Positions 55,435 to 64,000 of a stretch of DNA of 64,000 nt are shown piece after piece. How positions within the stretch are numbered: position 1 is the stretch's first letter; every line of letters begins with the position of its first letter. Source of the stretch: Marinagarivorans algicola. GTDB taxonomy: Bacteria; Pseudomonadota; Gammaproteobacteria; Pseudomonadales; Cellvibrionaceae. Location of the stretch: positions 1 through 64,000 of the forward strand of contig NZ_LGAK01000021.1 in the NCBI RefSeq assembly GCF_001292705.1, read 5' to 3'. A program made the position numbers and the translations under genes. Below the pieces are notes generated by a model. It was given only the letters and a program-made list of their open reading frames with translations. It did no database searches and had not been told where the DNA came from.

Positions 55435-57852
55435 TTAACTCACTTTAAAGTGTAGTGATCCTAAGGCTGGACTTGAGTGTGTTTTATGAATATCGATGCG
55501 GTAGCGACCCGCCTTAATGCCTGCGCGGCTTAGGTCGAGTAAAAACTCATATTCGCCTTTAGGACCAGTAATAAATAATACTTTGTGGCCAAGCGTTAGG
55601 TTGTTTGTCTCATCAATTAACTGGGCGTGTAGTTGCATTTGCTCGGGGGCAAAATTGAGATATTCAAATCTAAAAAATAATTTGTCGGCCACGGCAATAC
55701 TGCGTGGTTGTTTGCGGTCGAGGCGAGGCTTGGGTGCCCCTGAGGCTCTGATATTAATAATTTTAGGGCGGTTAGCAGTTTGATGCTCTTGAATAATCTG
55801 TTCTATATCGTGTGCAACGGTTTGTATTGCTTTATCGCGAGAGTGCTCTTGCTGTGCTTCGCTGGCTGCTCTTTGTGCCTGGCCATAGTGCCCTTGTTGA
55901 ATAAGTGAGAGCAAATGAGCTTTAAATACAGCGCTTAACTGGTTGCGTTGTTGCACTGCGGATGTGTTGTCTGGATCAAGGATTAACAGGCGAGATAATA
56001 CAGCATAGGCATTTTGGGCTTTAGGGCTATAGATAGCTCCATGTTGTTGATAGCGTTCGGCTTTTTTAAGCAGTGCTTGAATTTTCTCGGCGTGGGCACT
56101 TTGATTAAACAGCTGCGCCTCTAGGTTTAAAGCTGGCTGATAAAAAGGTAATACCGAGAGCGCCAAATACATAAAACGGCGCGCATTTTTAATGTCTTGC
56201 GCGTCTAAAGCATTGCGTGCACTTTGTGTTAGCGATTGGGCAATGCGCGAGAGACCGTCATGAGCAGGCTTAAATTCAGGTGCAATGGCCAGTATTGCTT
56301 GGTAGCTCGCGGCGGCATTGTGCTCGTTGGGTTCGACGAGTTGTTTGCGTATCCAATATTGCTGGGCCTTTTGCTGCAGTGACTCGATTTGGCTGCGAAG
56401 GGTCATTTGGCTGCGTATATTGTTTAGCATTGCTGTCGTATAGCGAGGAAACAGCGAGACAACCAGTGCCAGCTGACGCTGAGCCTCTTTGAATTTACCC
56501 TGATTAAACAAAGGCATAATGCGGTTTATCTGCTCGTCTGCTAGGGCATTAAGTATATATTGAGTGTCGCTATTGTTAGGCTCAATCGATAATACTTGAC
56601 GGTACAGCTCAACTAATTGGGTTAAATGGTGCTCAGATTTCTCGTGATGGTAGCTGCTTTTTGCATGAGTAATACGTTGCTGAATACTGCGCAGTGCTTG
56701 TTGTTGTTCGGCTGATAGCGGCTTGTCAGCTTTAAGGTTAGATCGTGAGCTTTGCAGGTTTTGCGGCTGACCCAGCGAGGATTGAGCCTCAATACTACTG
56801 GGCTCATAAGTGCTTACCAAGTAGAGCCCGATTGAAACCAGTAAGGTGACACAAGCGCCGGCAGCATACATAGGCCACTTTATATCCACAATAGTTGGCG
56901 GCTCTTGCGAGTGAAATGATAAGGTAAAGTTTTCGGGCTCTTCTTCATGAATCCCGTCGCCATACTGGTGGAGAGGCTGCTCACCGACCAGTGTTGGCGT
57001 GTCAAAATCGACAGGTTCCGAGTGATCGCTTTCGCGGTGCATATTATCCGCTAGTAAGGTCACATCCAGTTCGTCAAGGGCCGCAATAAACTCGGCACCA
57101 CTTTGAAAGCGATCATCGGGGTCTTTGGCCATTGATTTATCGATTAGCCATTGCATTTCTCGCAGGTAGGCGGGTAGCTCGGGAATGGCTTCGGTAATAT
57201 GCCGAATACCAATAGCCACGGCAGAATCTCCCTCGAAGGGCACGTAGCCTGCGGTCAAATAAAATAAGACAACCCCGAGGCTATAGAGGTCGGCACGCGG
57301 ATCAACATCGAGCCCTTTGGCTTGCTCTGGGCTCATATAATGAGGTGTACCTATTGCGGTACCGGCTTGGGTAACGCTGATATCGGCTTCGCTGGCACGG
57401 GCAATGCCAAAATCCATTAAAACGGCGCGTTTGGTTGCCGCTTCGATCATAATGTTTTCGGGTTTAATATCGCGATGTACATACCCTTTAGCTCCCGAAG
57501 TATCTAGGGCACTGGCGATATCTTTGACTGCGCGTATTTTTTCTTGGAAAGTCAGTTGCTTGCGGCAGTGTTTAAGATCCTCACCGTCGATGTATTCCAT
57601 CGACAGGTAATAGCTACCTTCAAAAAGACCAACATCGTAAACCGTGACAATATTCGGGTGAATTAACTTACTCACAATTTGGGCTTCACGCATAAAGCGC
57701 TGACCAAAAGCTGGGTCTTCGTTGAGTGCACGCGACATGATTTTGAGCGCAACTTTGCGCTCAAAAATTTCTTGTACGGCTAAGTAAACGGTTGCCATCC
57801 CGCCCTTTCCCAGAGTTTTGCTGATTGTATAGCCTGGGATTTTAACCGTCAT
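55435..57852 (-). CDS. Ser/Thr protein kinase with C-terminal helical repeats
   Basis: An 805-residue kinase: Hanks-type domain (1-265) with glycine loop GKGGMATV, Lys37, HRDIKPEN (126-133) and DFG at 147-149, and an activation loop with TPHYMSPEQAK, all intact. A juxtamembrane region holds DFDTPTLVGE near 285, which may be a phosphothreonine site. A single transmembrane helix (326-348) leads to about 450 residues of helical TPR-like repeats, presumably outside the cytoplasm, ending in a beta-rich domain of about 100 residues. Substrate unknown. Unlike the kinase at 17433, it keeps the Arg of the HRD motif. Confidence 0.9.
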   Translation of the reverse strand: MTVKIPGYTISKTLGKGGMATVYLAVQEIFERKVALKIMSRALNEDPAFGQRFMREAQIVSKLIHPNIVTVYDVGLFEGSYYLSMEYIDGEDLKHCRKQLTFQEKIRAVKDIASALDTSGAKGYVHRDIKPENIMIEAATKRAVLMDFGIARASEADISVTQAGTAIGTPHYMSPEQAKGLDVDPRADLYSLGVVLFYLTAGYVPFEGDSAVAIGIRHITEAIPELPAYLREMQWLIDKSMAKDPDDRFQSGAEFIAALDELDVTLLADNMHRESDHSEPVDFDTPTLVGEQPLHQYGDGIHEEEPENFTLSFHSQEPPTIVDIKWPMYAAGACVTLLVSIGLYLVSTYEPSSIEAQSSLGQPQNLQSSRSNLKADKPLSAEQQQALRSIQQRITHAKSSYHHEKSEHHLTQLVELYRQVLSIEPNNSDTQYILNALADEQINRIMPLFNQGKFKEAQRQLALVVSLFPRYTTAMLNNIRSQMTLRSQIESLQQKAQQYWIRKQLVEPNEHNAAASYQAILAIAPEFKPAHDGLSRIAQSLTQSARNALDAQDIKNARRFMYLALSVLPFYQPALNLEAQLFNQSAHAEKIQALLKKAERYQQHGAIYSPKAQNAYAVLSRLLILDPDNTSAVQQRNQLSAVFKAHLLSLIQQGHYGQAQRAASEAQQEHSRDKAIQTVAHDIEQIIQEHQTANRPKIINIRASGAPKPRLDRKQPRSIAVADKLFFRFEYLNFAPEQMQLHAQLIDETNNLTLGHKVLFITGPKGEYEFLLDLSRAGIKAGRYRIDIHKTHSSPALGSLHFKVS

Positions 57853-58021
57853 TCAATTGCCTTATTGACCAAAAAAGTATTTAAGGGAATGTTAGGTATC
57901 CTTTTGACGCCTAACATTGCGTATTGCCATCATAGCTCATACATTACTGCTTGAGTAGTATTGGCACTTAACGTGTTTCATGAACGGCTCACATAGATAG
58001 TATTTTTGGGTGGATTAAGGT

Positions 58022-59638
58022 CTAAATGTACTTTGGGTCGTACATGTGGCTTGCCACATAAGCCTGTAAGTCTAATGGACGTTTGAGTGTGGTTAGTGCT
58101 TGCTCAAAAGCTGTTTGTGCGACGGCCACTGCAATCTTTAAGGAAACATCACGAATACGTGTAAGCTTTGGATACACCATACCTAATTCGAACTCCTCTT
58201 CATTGACGCAATGGGCTAAGGTTTTAGCTGCCGCTAAAAACATATCATCGCTAATCAGAGTGGCTTCTGCGGTGATGGCACCTAAGCCAATACCGGGGAA
58301 GATATAAGCGTTGTTTCCTTGACCGGGTTGAATTATTTTTCCTTCGTACTCTACTGCATCAAAGGGGCTGCCACTGGCAAATATTGCTTTACCGTCACTC
58401 CATGCATATGCTTGTTCGGCGGTACATTCAGCTTGTGATGTAGGGTTTGAAAGTGCAAAGATAACAGGGTGCGGGTTGTGGTCGCACATTTTGCGAATCA
58501 CGCGTTGGTCAAACGTGCCGGGGCAACCTGTAGCGCCAATCAAAACATCGGGCTGAATCGTATCAATGGCCTCGATAAAGTGTAGACCCTCATGTTGATG
58601 CGCGTAAGGGCGGTTATGCTCCATTAAGTCATCGCGCCCAGCAACAACCAAGCCTCCCACATCGACAAACCATAGTTTTTCGAGTGCCTCTTGTTCGCTG
58701 CACCCTTCGCGCATGAAGGCCACTTTGAGTAAGTCAGCAATACCGGTTGCGGCTGAGCCTGCCCCTAAAAACATGACCGTTAAATCTTTGAAGGCTTTGC
58801 CTGTTTTCATGCAGCTGGCATAGACACCTGCTAGCGCGACAGCAGCGGTACCTTGAATATCATCGTTAAAACACAGTATTTTATCGCGATAGGTATTAAG
58901 TAATGTATAGGCGTTGGGCGTCAAAAAGTCTTCGAATTGGATGAGGGCTTTGGGGTAGGCATCTTGTACGGCTTGTACAAATTCATCCACTAGCTGGGTG
59001 TAGTCTTCACCTCGAATACGCGGGATGGGTGTTCCTAAATAAAGAGGGTCTTCGCGTAAGGTTTGGTTATTGGTGCCAACATCGAGCATCACGGGTAAGC
59101 ATTGTGCCGGTGAAATACCGGCACAGGCGGTATAAAGCGCTAGTTTTCCAATAGGAATACCCATGCCGTTAGTGCCCAAATCCCCCAATCCCAAAATGCG
59201 CTCGCCGTCGGTGATAACGATGATGCGAATATCTTTTTCTGGCCAATTATTCAATATCGTGCGTATATCACCTTTATCGTTGGGGGTAATATAAAAACCG
59301 CGAGGTTGCCTAAAAATATGAGCGAATTCGCGACAGGCTTGCCCTACCGTCGGTGTATAGATGATGGGCATGATCTCTTCAATATGATCAATGACGAGTC
59401 GATAAAAAAGCGTTTCGTTGCGGCACAAGAGCGAATGCATAAATACATAGCGTTCAATATCACTATCTTTACGTCGGATATTAGCCAGAGCTCTGACCTT
59501 ATGATCGTCGAGATCGAGTACTGCCGGTGGTAATAGGCCGCGCAAACCTAAAGTTTCGCGCTCTTCATGTGAAAAAGCTGTGCCTTTATTATTGCGTACA
59601 TCCGCGAGTAGTTCGAATCCGCGTAAATTGTTGGTCAT
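58022..59638 (-). CDS. maeA: NAD-dependent malic enzyme
   Basis: A 538-residue malic enzyme that decarboxylates malate to pyruvate. It contains IYTPTVGQACREFAHIFRQPRG, ITDGERILGLGDLGTNGMGIPIGK and LCFNDDIQGTAAVALAG, which give the catalytic Tyr, Lys and metal ligands, and the NAD-binding GAGSAATGIADLL. The length fits the large bacterial MaeA/SfcA type. It is a single gene; the start is ATG at 59638. Confidence 0.92.
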   Translation of the reverse strand: MTNNLRGFELLADVRNNKGTAFSHEERETLGLRGLLPPAVLDLDDHKVRALANIRRKDSDIERYVFMHSLLCRNETLFYRLVIDHIEEIMPIIYTPTVGQACREFAHIFRQPRGFYITPNDKGDIRTILNNWPEKDIRIIVITDGERILGLGDLGTNGMGIPIGKLALYTACAGISPAQCLPVMLDVGTNNQTLREDPLYLGTPIPRIRGEDYTQLVDEFVQAVQDAYPKALIQFEDFLTPNAYTLLNTYRDKILCFNDDIQGTAAVALAGVYASCMKTGKAFKDLTVMFLGAGSAATGIADLLKVAFMREGCSEQEALEKLWFVDVGGLVVAGRDDLMEHNRPYAHQHEGLHFIEAIDTIQPDVLIGATGCPGTFDQRVIRKMCDHNPHPVIFALSNPTSQAECTAEQAYAWSDGKAIFASGSPFDAVEYEGKIIQPGQGNNAYIFPGIGLGAITAEATLISDDMFLAAAKTLAHCVNEEEFELGMVYPKLTRIRDVSLKIAVAVAQTAFEQALTTLKRPLDLQAYVASHMYDPKYI

Positions 59639-60076
59639 TGAGTATCCTTAAGGTCAATCTGCAAGGTTAACGGTAGAGTGAGATTGCGTTGAATGGTTGC
59701 GAGCGGCTGAACACCGGCACCTATGGTGCAAGTATGTCCCTAAAAGGTCGTCTTTGCATAAAAAATGTTGCATTGTGCGACCTTTTCTGAGGACTGAGTA
59801 TTACCTATGAGCTCGGGTGGTTATCGAATAACCGTGTATGATGTTTTTTTGATCATAAAAGATGATTGTGTAGCCATAAAATAGAAATAGGCTTTATCGC
59901 GGCGGGTACCGAATATTCATTGTGCATGGGTATTTATCCACCGGATCTTGGGGCGCATGTGGTGTCATCAGTACTGGCGAGTTGCTGCAACGTCAAAGTG
60001 ATAAAATAACATTACTCAAAGCGGAAATTCAATGTTGAGTGTCGTATGATAATGATCTCTATTGCAAGGTGTCGTT
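59639..60076. other. Divergent intergenic region between maeA and ubiH
   Basis: About 440 bases. It must hold both promoters. A nine-base inverted repeat (AAAAGGTCG at 59742-59750 and its complement at 59778-59786) could be an operator or a structured leader. No gene is supported. Confidence 0.45.
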
Positions 60077-61324
60077 ATGCCAATATCTGCTATTTCTCAA
60101 GGTCAAAAGATTGCTATTGTTGGAGGCGGCATGGTAGGTGCTGTCACGGCATTGCTACTGTCGCGTTATTTACCGCATGCCACGATTCAATTATTTGATC
60201 GTTTAGCGGGAGGGAGCACTCAAAACGATGAGCAAGCCCCATCAGCGAGGCCTAGTTTTGACGGTCGCTCTACCGCTATTGCACCTACGACACAGCGGTG
60301 TTTTAAACAGCTGGGGCTATGGTCGCAATTGCTCCCACACGCTACGCCTATACATAATATTCATATTTCAGATAAAGGGCATGCAGGGCAAGGGTTATTT
60401 GATCGTTGTGATAATGCGGGTGAGCCTTTAGGGTATGTGGTGCAAAATGCTGGCTTAGGGCCGGTGTTGATGCGTGCTTTAAGGCAGGCGAACAGGCTCA
60501 AAACACATGAGTGTGAAGTGACGGCCGTCAATATCTGTGCAAGCGGTGCGTTATTGACGCTGAGTGATCACTCGACTTATTGTGCCGATTTAGTAATTAT
60601 TGCCGATGGCGCTGATTCACAACTGAGGGGGCAACTGGGTATTACGGCTCGGGTTGATGATTACCAGCAGCACGCCATAGTCGCTAATGTGCGCCATACT
60701 CAAGCGCATGAATTAACGGCCTACGAGCGCTTTACCGCACGAGGCCCAATGGCTTTACTGCCTCTTGGCGGTCATGCTAATGCCGTTGAAAGCACGTTGG
60801 TATGGACGTGCCCGAGCGCACACTGGCACCATTATCAAACTATGAGCCCGGCTGATAGATTGGTGCAATTACAGCGGCAATTTGGATTTAGGTTAGGCCA
60901 TTTCAGTGCCATGAGTGATCCGGCTTTTTATCCGTTACGTCGAGTATTAGCCGACGAGCAGGTGCGCCAACATGTTGTACTGATGGGCAATGCGGCGCAC
61001 TTTTTACACCCAGTGGCAGGCCAAGGTTTTAACTTATCAGTACGTGATGCATTAAGGTTGACGGCGGTGTTAAAAGCGTCTGCCGAGCAAGGCCAATATT
61101 TGGGTAGTCTAGATGTGCTGGGTCAGTATGAGCGCGAGCAGGCCGCAGACCAGTATTATACCGTTGGGCTGAGTCATAGTTTTCATCGGCTATTTACGGG
61201 TGCGCCATTACCGGTTCAGCTGGGTAGAACTTTAGGTTTTTTAGCGCTGGAGCTGAACCCTATGATACGCACGCACTTTATTGGGCTTTTATCCGGTCAG
61301 GCGGTGCCACAAGCAACACTGTAG
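60077..61324 (+). CDS. ubiH: 2-octaprenyl-6-methoxyphenol hydroxylase UbiH-like FAD monooxygenase
   Basis: A 415-residue class A flavin monooxygenase. The FAD-binding GGGMVGA is near residue 18, the DG motif is LVIIADGADS, and GNAAHFLHPVAGQGFNLSVRDA is the second FAD motif. IHISDKGHAGQ and the ERFTARGPMALLPLGG block fit the UbiH branch of ubiquinone hydroxylases. I chose the ATG at 60077; the TTG at 60062 is an alternative. It converges with tcdA. Confidence 0.86.
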   Translation: MPISAISQGQKIAIVGGGMVGAVTALLLSRYLPHATIQLFDRLAGGSTQNDEQAPSARPSFDGRSTAIAPTTQRCFKQLGLWSQLLPHATPIHNIHISDKGHAGQGLFDRCDNAGEPLGYVVQNAGLGPVLMRALRQANRLKTHECEVTAVNICASGALLTLSDHSTYCADLVIIADGADSQLRGQLGITARVDDYQQHAIVANVRHTQAHELTAYERFTARGPMALLPLGGHANAVESTLVWTCPSAHWHHYQTMSPADRLVQLQRQFGFRLGHFSAMSDPAFYPLRRVLADEQVRQHVVLMGNAAHFLHPVAGQGFNLSVRDALRLTAVLKASAEQGQYLGSLDVLGQYEREQAADQYYTVGLSHSFHRLFTGAPLPVQLGRTLGFLALELNPMIRTHFIGLLSGQAVPQATL

Positions 61325-61339
61325 GTGTGTAGGGCGCTT

Positions 61340-62170
61340 TTATTGGCCACTTGGAGAGTGCTTAGCGGCATGGCAGTCTTGTAAATAGCGTGTAATCGCT
61401 TGACTAGCGGCCATAAAACCAAAGCTGCCTGTTAACATGGTGGCAGAGCCAAACCCGCCGGCACAATCGAGTTTTACCCCTTCACTCATGCCCTTTTTAT
61501 TCTGGCATACGCTACCATCTTGTTGTGGGTAGCGCATCTGTTCACGTGAATACACCGCATCGACCCGAAATTTCCTTTTTGTATTGCGCTCAAAATTGTA
61601 GTGTCGATGTAACATGTTGCGCACTTTAGCCAATAAGGGGTCGGAGATGGTGCGACCTAAATCATTTACCGCAATTTGCGCGGGATCTATTTTGCCACCA
61701 GACGAGCCAGTCATAATCAGTCGTTGCTTACGATAGATACAATGTGCCGCTAAGGCTGCCTTAACATTGGCCGAATCGATAGCATCAATAATAATATGAT
61801 GCTCACAGGTGATGAGTTGGTTAAGGTTCTTAGGTGTTAAAAAATCTTCATGCGAGTGCACGGTGATTTCGGGATTGATGTCTTTTAGGCGTGCGCACAA
61901 TACGGCATTTTTTTGTTGGCCGAGCGTAGACGCTAATGCATGCAGCTGACGATTGCTATTGGTGATGCAAATATCATCAAGCTCAATCAATGTTAATGTG
62001 CCAACGGCACTGCGCGCTAAAGCTTCTGCCACCCAAGATCCGACGCCGCCTAACCCAACGATGGTCATATGTGCGTTGGCTAATTGGGTGAGAGCTTCTT
62101 GGCCATACAGGCGCGCAACGCCTCCAAATCGTTGTTGGTAAGCGGTGCTCAGTGGCGGAAGGTTGTCCAT
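61340..62170 (-). CDS. tcdA: tRNA threonylcarbamoyladenosine dehydratase TcdA
   Basis: A 276-residue E1-like enzyme that cyclises t6A in tRNA to ct6A. The ATP-binding GLGGVGSWVAEALARS, the TNSNRQLHAL motif, DAIDSANVKAAL and SGGKIDPAQI are all present, and the C-terminus has GSFGFMAASQAI. The ATG at 62170 is set by AGGAG ten bases upstream; a longer frame to 62236 lacks conserved residues. It ends 15 bases from ubiH. Confidence 0.92.
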   Translation of the reverse strand: MDNLPPLSTAYQQRFGGVARLYGQEALTQLANAHMTIVGLGGVGSWVAEALARSAVGTLTLIELDDICITNSNRQLHALASTLGQQKNAVLCARLKDINPEITVHSHEDFLTPKNLNQLITCEHHIIIDAIDSANVKAALAAHCIYRKQRLIMTGSSGGKIDPAQIAVNDLGRTISDPLLAKVRNMLHRHYNFERNTKRKFRVDAVYSREQMRYPQQDGSVCQNKKGMSEGVKLDCAGGFGSATMLTGSFGFMAASQAITRYLQDCHAAKHSPSGQ

Positions 62171-62585
62171 GGATGCTCCTTTATAGCGGCGTGATCGCTG
62201 TTCTATGATGATGGGCGAGTCTTTTACGGTATTCATGTGTATTTGGCAACTTTTTGTCTGTATTTGCGCGCGTTCATCATGGTGATTCGTTGGCGATGGC
62301 TATACACCTGTGCGGTATCTACGACCTTGTCCTCAAATAGCATCAAAAGGAGCTGAGTGCTTAAATACCCAGAAAACAATCCATCAGCACCCTTATCAGA
62401 TGATTTTTTTCAGCTCGGCTGAATAGTTGCGTCCGCGCTAGCCAGAAACATAAACACCGTGTGATTGGCGTATAGAGCTTCATGATCTCGGTGTCACCGC
62501 TTGTCTGATCTTTGAATCAGTGCTTGTATGGTGACCTATGATTAGGAGGTTGATTATCGCCATTTAAAAATGATTTGGGTCTTTC
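62171..62585. other. Divergent intergenic region between tcdA and the PAS-GGDEF-EAL gene
   Basis: About 415 bases with no supported gene. A strong AGGAGG at 62544-62549 lies upstream of the PAS-GGDEF-EAL start but is too far from it (36 bases) to be its main ribosome binding site. I see no named motif. Confidence 0.4.
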
Positions 62586-64000
62586 ATGACTAAACCGCCT
62601 AAAAAAACGCACAAGACAGGTGCGGATACCCATCATAAGAATGCCCATCGTCCTGGTGAGTCGCGCGGGCCTTTTACGTTAGGCAAAGTTTCTCCTATCG
62701 TCAAAGGCGTACAAGCTATTGCTGGTGGTGCGCGTGAGGAACAAGACACCAAAGTGACTTCAGTCGATGCGCCGCTAAGAGGCCCGGATGCTTCGCACTT
62801 AACGCTTGACGCCGATCGCTTAAGTATCCCTGAGTCTGCATCAGGGCGCATTTTACATGATGAGCTTGTCGGTCATGGGCTTAAGCGCAATGATGATTTA
62901 TCCACATTATTGACCGGCCTATTAACTGACTTACCGATATTTGTGTGTGTTCTTAATCAACGTCATACGTTGGAATATGCGAATAGTCGCTTTGCGTATT
63001 TTGAAGGAGTCAATGCAGCCTATAAGCATCAAAAAAACTTTGATGCTCTTTTTCCTGTTGGTTTAAGTGAGCGTATTGATGACTTAGTCGTGAGTGATGA
63101 TTACGAGCAGGCACAAGGCGTGGATATCTGCATTAAGCATAAAGATAAAGTCATGCACACTTACCATGTGGTTAAACTCAGGCGCTTTTTAACTGGTGAG
63201 CAGCCATGGCACATCGTGGTAGGGGTAGATGTTACCGCGCATTATCAGGCTAAGCATGCACTGTTAGATCATCAATCGCGTTTAGATTATATGATTTACC
63301 ATGACCCGCTGACAGGGCTCGCAAACCGCGCACTTTTTTATGATCAAATTTCCAAGGTTCTTACGCGTGCTCAGCACGAGGACGATAATTTTGCTTTATT
63401 GCTGGTGGATATTGATCGTTTCAAAAATATCAATGATAGTTTAGGGCACGATGCTGGTGATGTACTGCTGAAGATGGTGGCTAATATTCTCAGCGAAGAA
63501 TTAAGAGATACCGATTCTGTGGCGCGCCTAGGTGGCGATGAGTTTGTGGTGGTACTTGAGCGAGTACACAGTGTTGCCAATGTTGAACAAATAGCCACCA
63601 GAATACTGCAAAAATTAGCACTGCCTGTCTCGTTGCGAGGCCATGAAATAACCTCTACCGCGAGCATTGGCATATGCTTTTACCCGCGAGATGGTGACTC
63701 AATTGATGCCCTGTTAAAGCATGCTGATATTGCCATGTACAGAGCAAAGTGCGCCGGTAAAAATCGCTATGAATTCTTTTTAAATGATATGCAGTCGAGT
63801 TTGGTCGATTCATTGCTACTGGAGAACGAACTGAGGCGCGCTATTATTCAGCAAGAAATGCATCTGCATTACCAGCCTCAAATTGATATCCGCACAGGAA
63901 GAATTATTGGTCTTGAGGCATTGGTGCGCTGGCAGCATAAAGAGCGTGGCATGATATCACCGATGGACTTTATCCCTTTGGCTGAAGATACAGGTCTGAT
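62586..64000 (+). CDS. PAS-GGDEF-EAL cyclic-di-GMP protein (3' end beyond window)
   Basis: Open from the ATG at 62586 to the window end, 471 codons, so the C-terminus is missing. An N-terminal low-complexity region (to about residue 110) is followed by a PAS-like domain ([21 protein letters not shown]). The GGDEF motif is intact at residues 316-320 (RLGGDEFVV) and has an RxxD inhibitory site (RDTD) five residues before it. The EAL motif begins at residue 444 ([14 protein letters not shown]). Such proteins make or degrade c-di-GMP; which activity dominates cannot be told here. Confidence 0.9.
   Translation, partial: MTKPPKKTHKTGADTHHKNAHRPGESRGPFTLGKVSPIVKGVQAIAGGAREEQDTKVTSVDAPLRGPDASHLTLDADRLSIPESASGRILHDELVGHGLKRNDDLSTLLTGLLTDLPIFVCVLNQRHTLEYANSRFAYFEGVNAAYKHQKNFDALFPVGLSERIDDLVVSDDYEQAQGVDICIKHKDKVMHTYHVVKLRRFLTGEQPWHIVVGVDVTAHYQAKHALLDHQSRLDYMIYHDPLTGLANRALFYDQISKVLTRAQHEDDNFALLLVDIDRFKNINDSLGHDAGDVLLKMVANILSEELRDTDSVARLGGDEFVVVLERVHSVANVEQIATRILQKLALPVSLRGHEITSTASIGICFYPRDGDSIDALLKHADIAMYRAKCAGKNRYEFFLNDMQSSLVDSLLLENELRRAIIQQEMHLHYQPQIDIRTGRIIGLEALVRWQHKERGMISPMDFIPLAEDTGL

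Noticed and set aside
62544-62593. Short leader peptide before the PAS-GGDEF-EAL gene
   Set aside because: ATG at 62570 opens a seven-codon frame overlapping the gene start, but its distance from the AGGAGG is about 20 bases, so it is probably chance.

Overview
The window looks like chromosomal DNA of a motile, free-living gammaproteobacterium, probably a marine member of the Cellvibrionales or a close relative. This rests on gene content and order: a Pseudomonas-like flagellar/chemotaxis block (flhA-flhF-fleN-fliA-cheY-cheZ-cheA-cheB-motC-motD-parC-parP-cheW-DUF2802), MetZ for methionine synthesis, an EF-P-like YeiP, UbiH, and moderate GC. The species is not proven. I saw no rRNA, tRNA or CRISPR array.

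Layout. Bases 1-766 hold no gene I can support. A secreted DUF4105 protein and a DUF3015 protein follow (767-3117), ending at a strong terminator. Next comes a scar made of two different broken insertion sequences (about 3236-3641). On the minus strand lie arsJ with its GAPDH partner (arsenate detoxification) and murI. Plus-strand genes follow: a DUF2489 protein, metZ, and a MoxR ATPase-DUF58-transglutaminase operon. A large M16 peptidase lies on the minus strand. The next plus-strand cluster is a DUF599 membrane protein, a Ser/Thr kinase and a Sel1/caspase-like lipoprotein. Then come the minus-strand yejABEF peptide importer and the yeiP(efpL), bolA and trmL housekeeping genes.

The centre (28898-52442) is a long plus-strand surface-appendage and motility region. 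It opens with seven genes of an MSHA-type pilus/type II-secretion-like machine (mshI, mshI2, mshJ, mshK, mshL, mshE, mshG) without pseudopilin genes and without mshM/mshN. It passes directly into flhA, which has a good sigma-54 promoter. FlhF and FleN set flagellar position and number, FliA is the late flagellar sigma factor, CheY/Z/A/B/W form the signalling pathway, MotC/MotD form a stator, and ParC/ParP place chemotaxis arrays at the pole. CheA carries a three-fold repeated short motif in its linker.

The right end holds a DUF1631 protein, a second Ser/Thr kinase with a long C-terminal helical-repeat region, NAD-malic enzyme, ubiH, tcdA, and the first 471 codons of a PAS-GGDEF-EAL protein that runs off the window.

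Most of the window is conventional core genome. The parts that most deserve a second look are the pilin-less MSHA-like cluster fused to the flagellar region, the kinase/caspase-like lipoprotein locus, the CheA linker repeats beside parP, and the chimeric insertion-sequence scar next to the arsenate genes.
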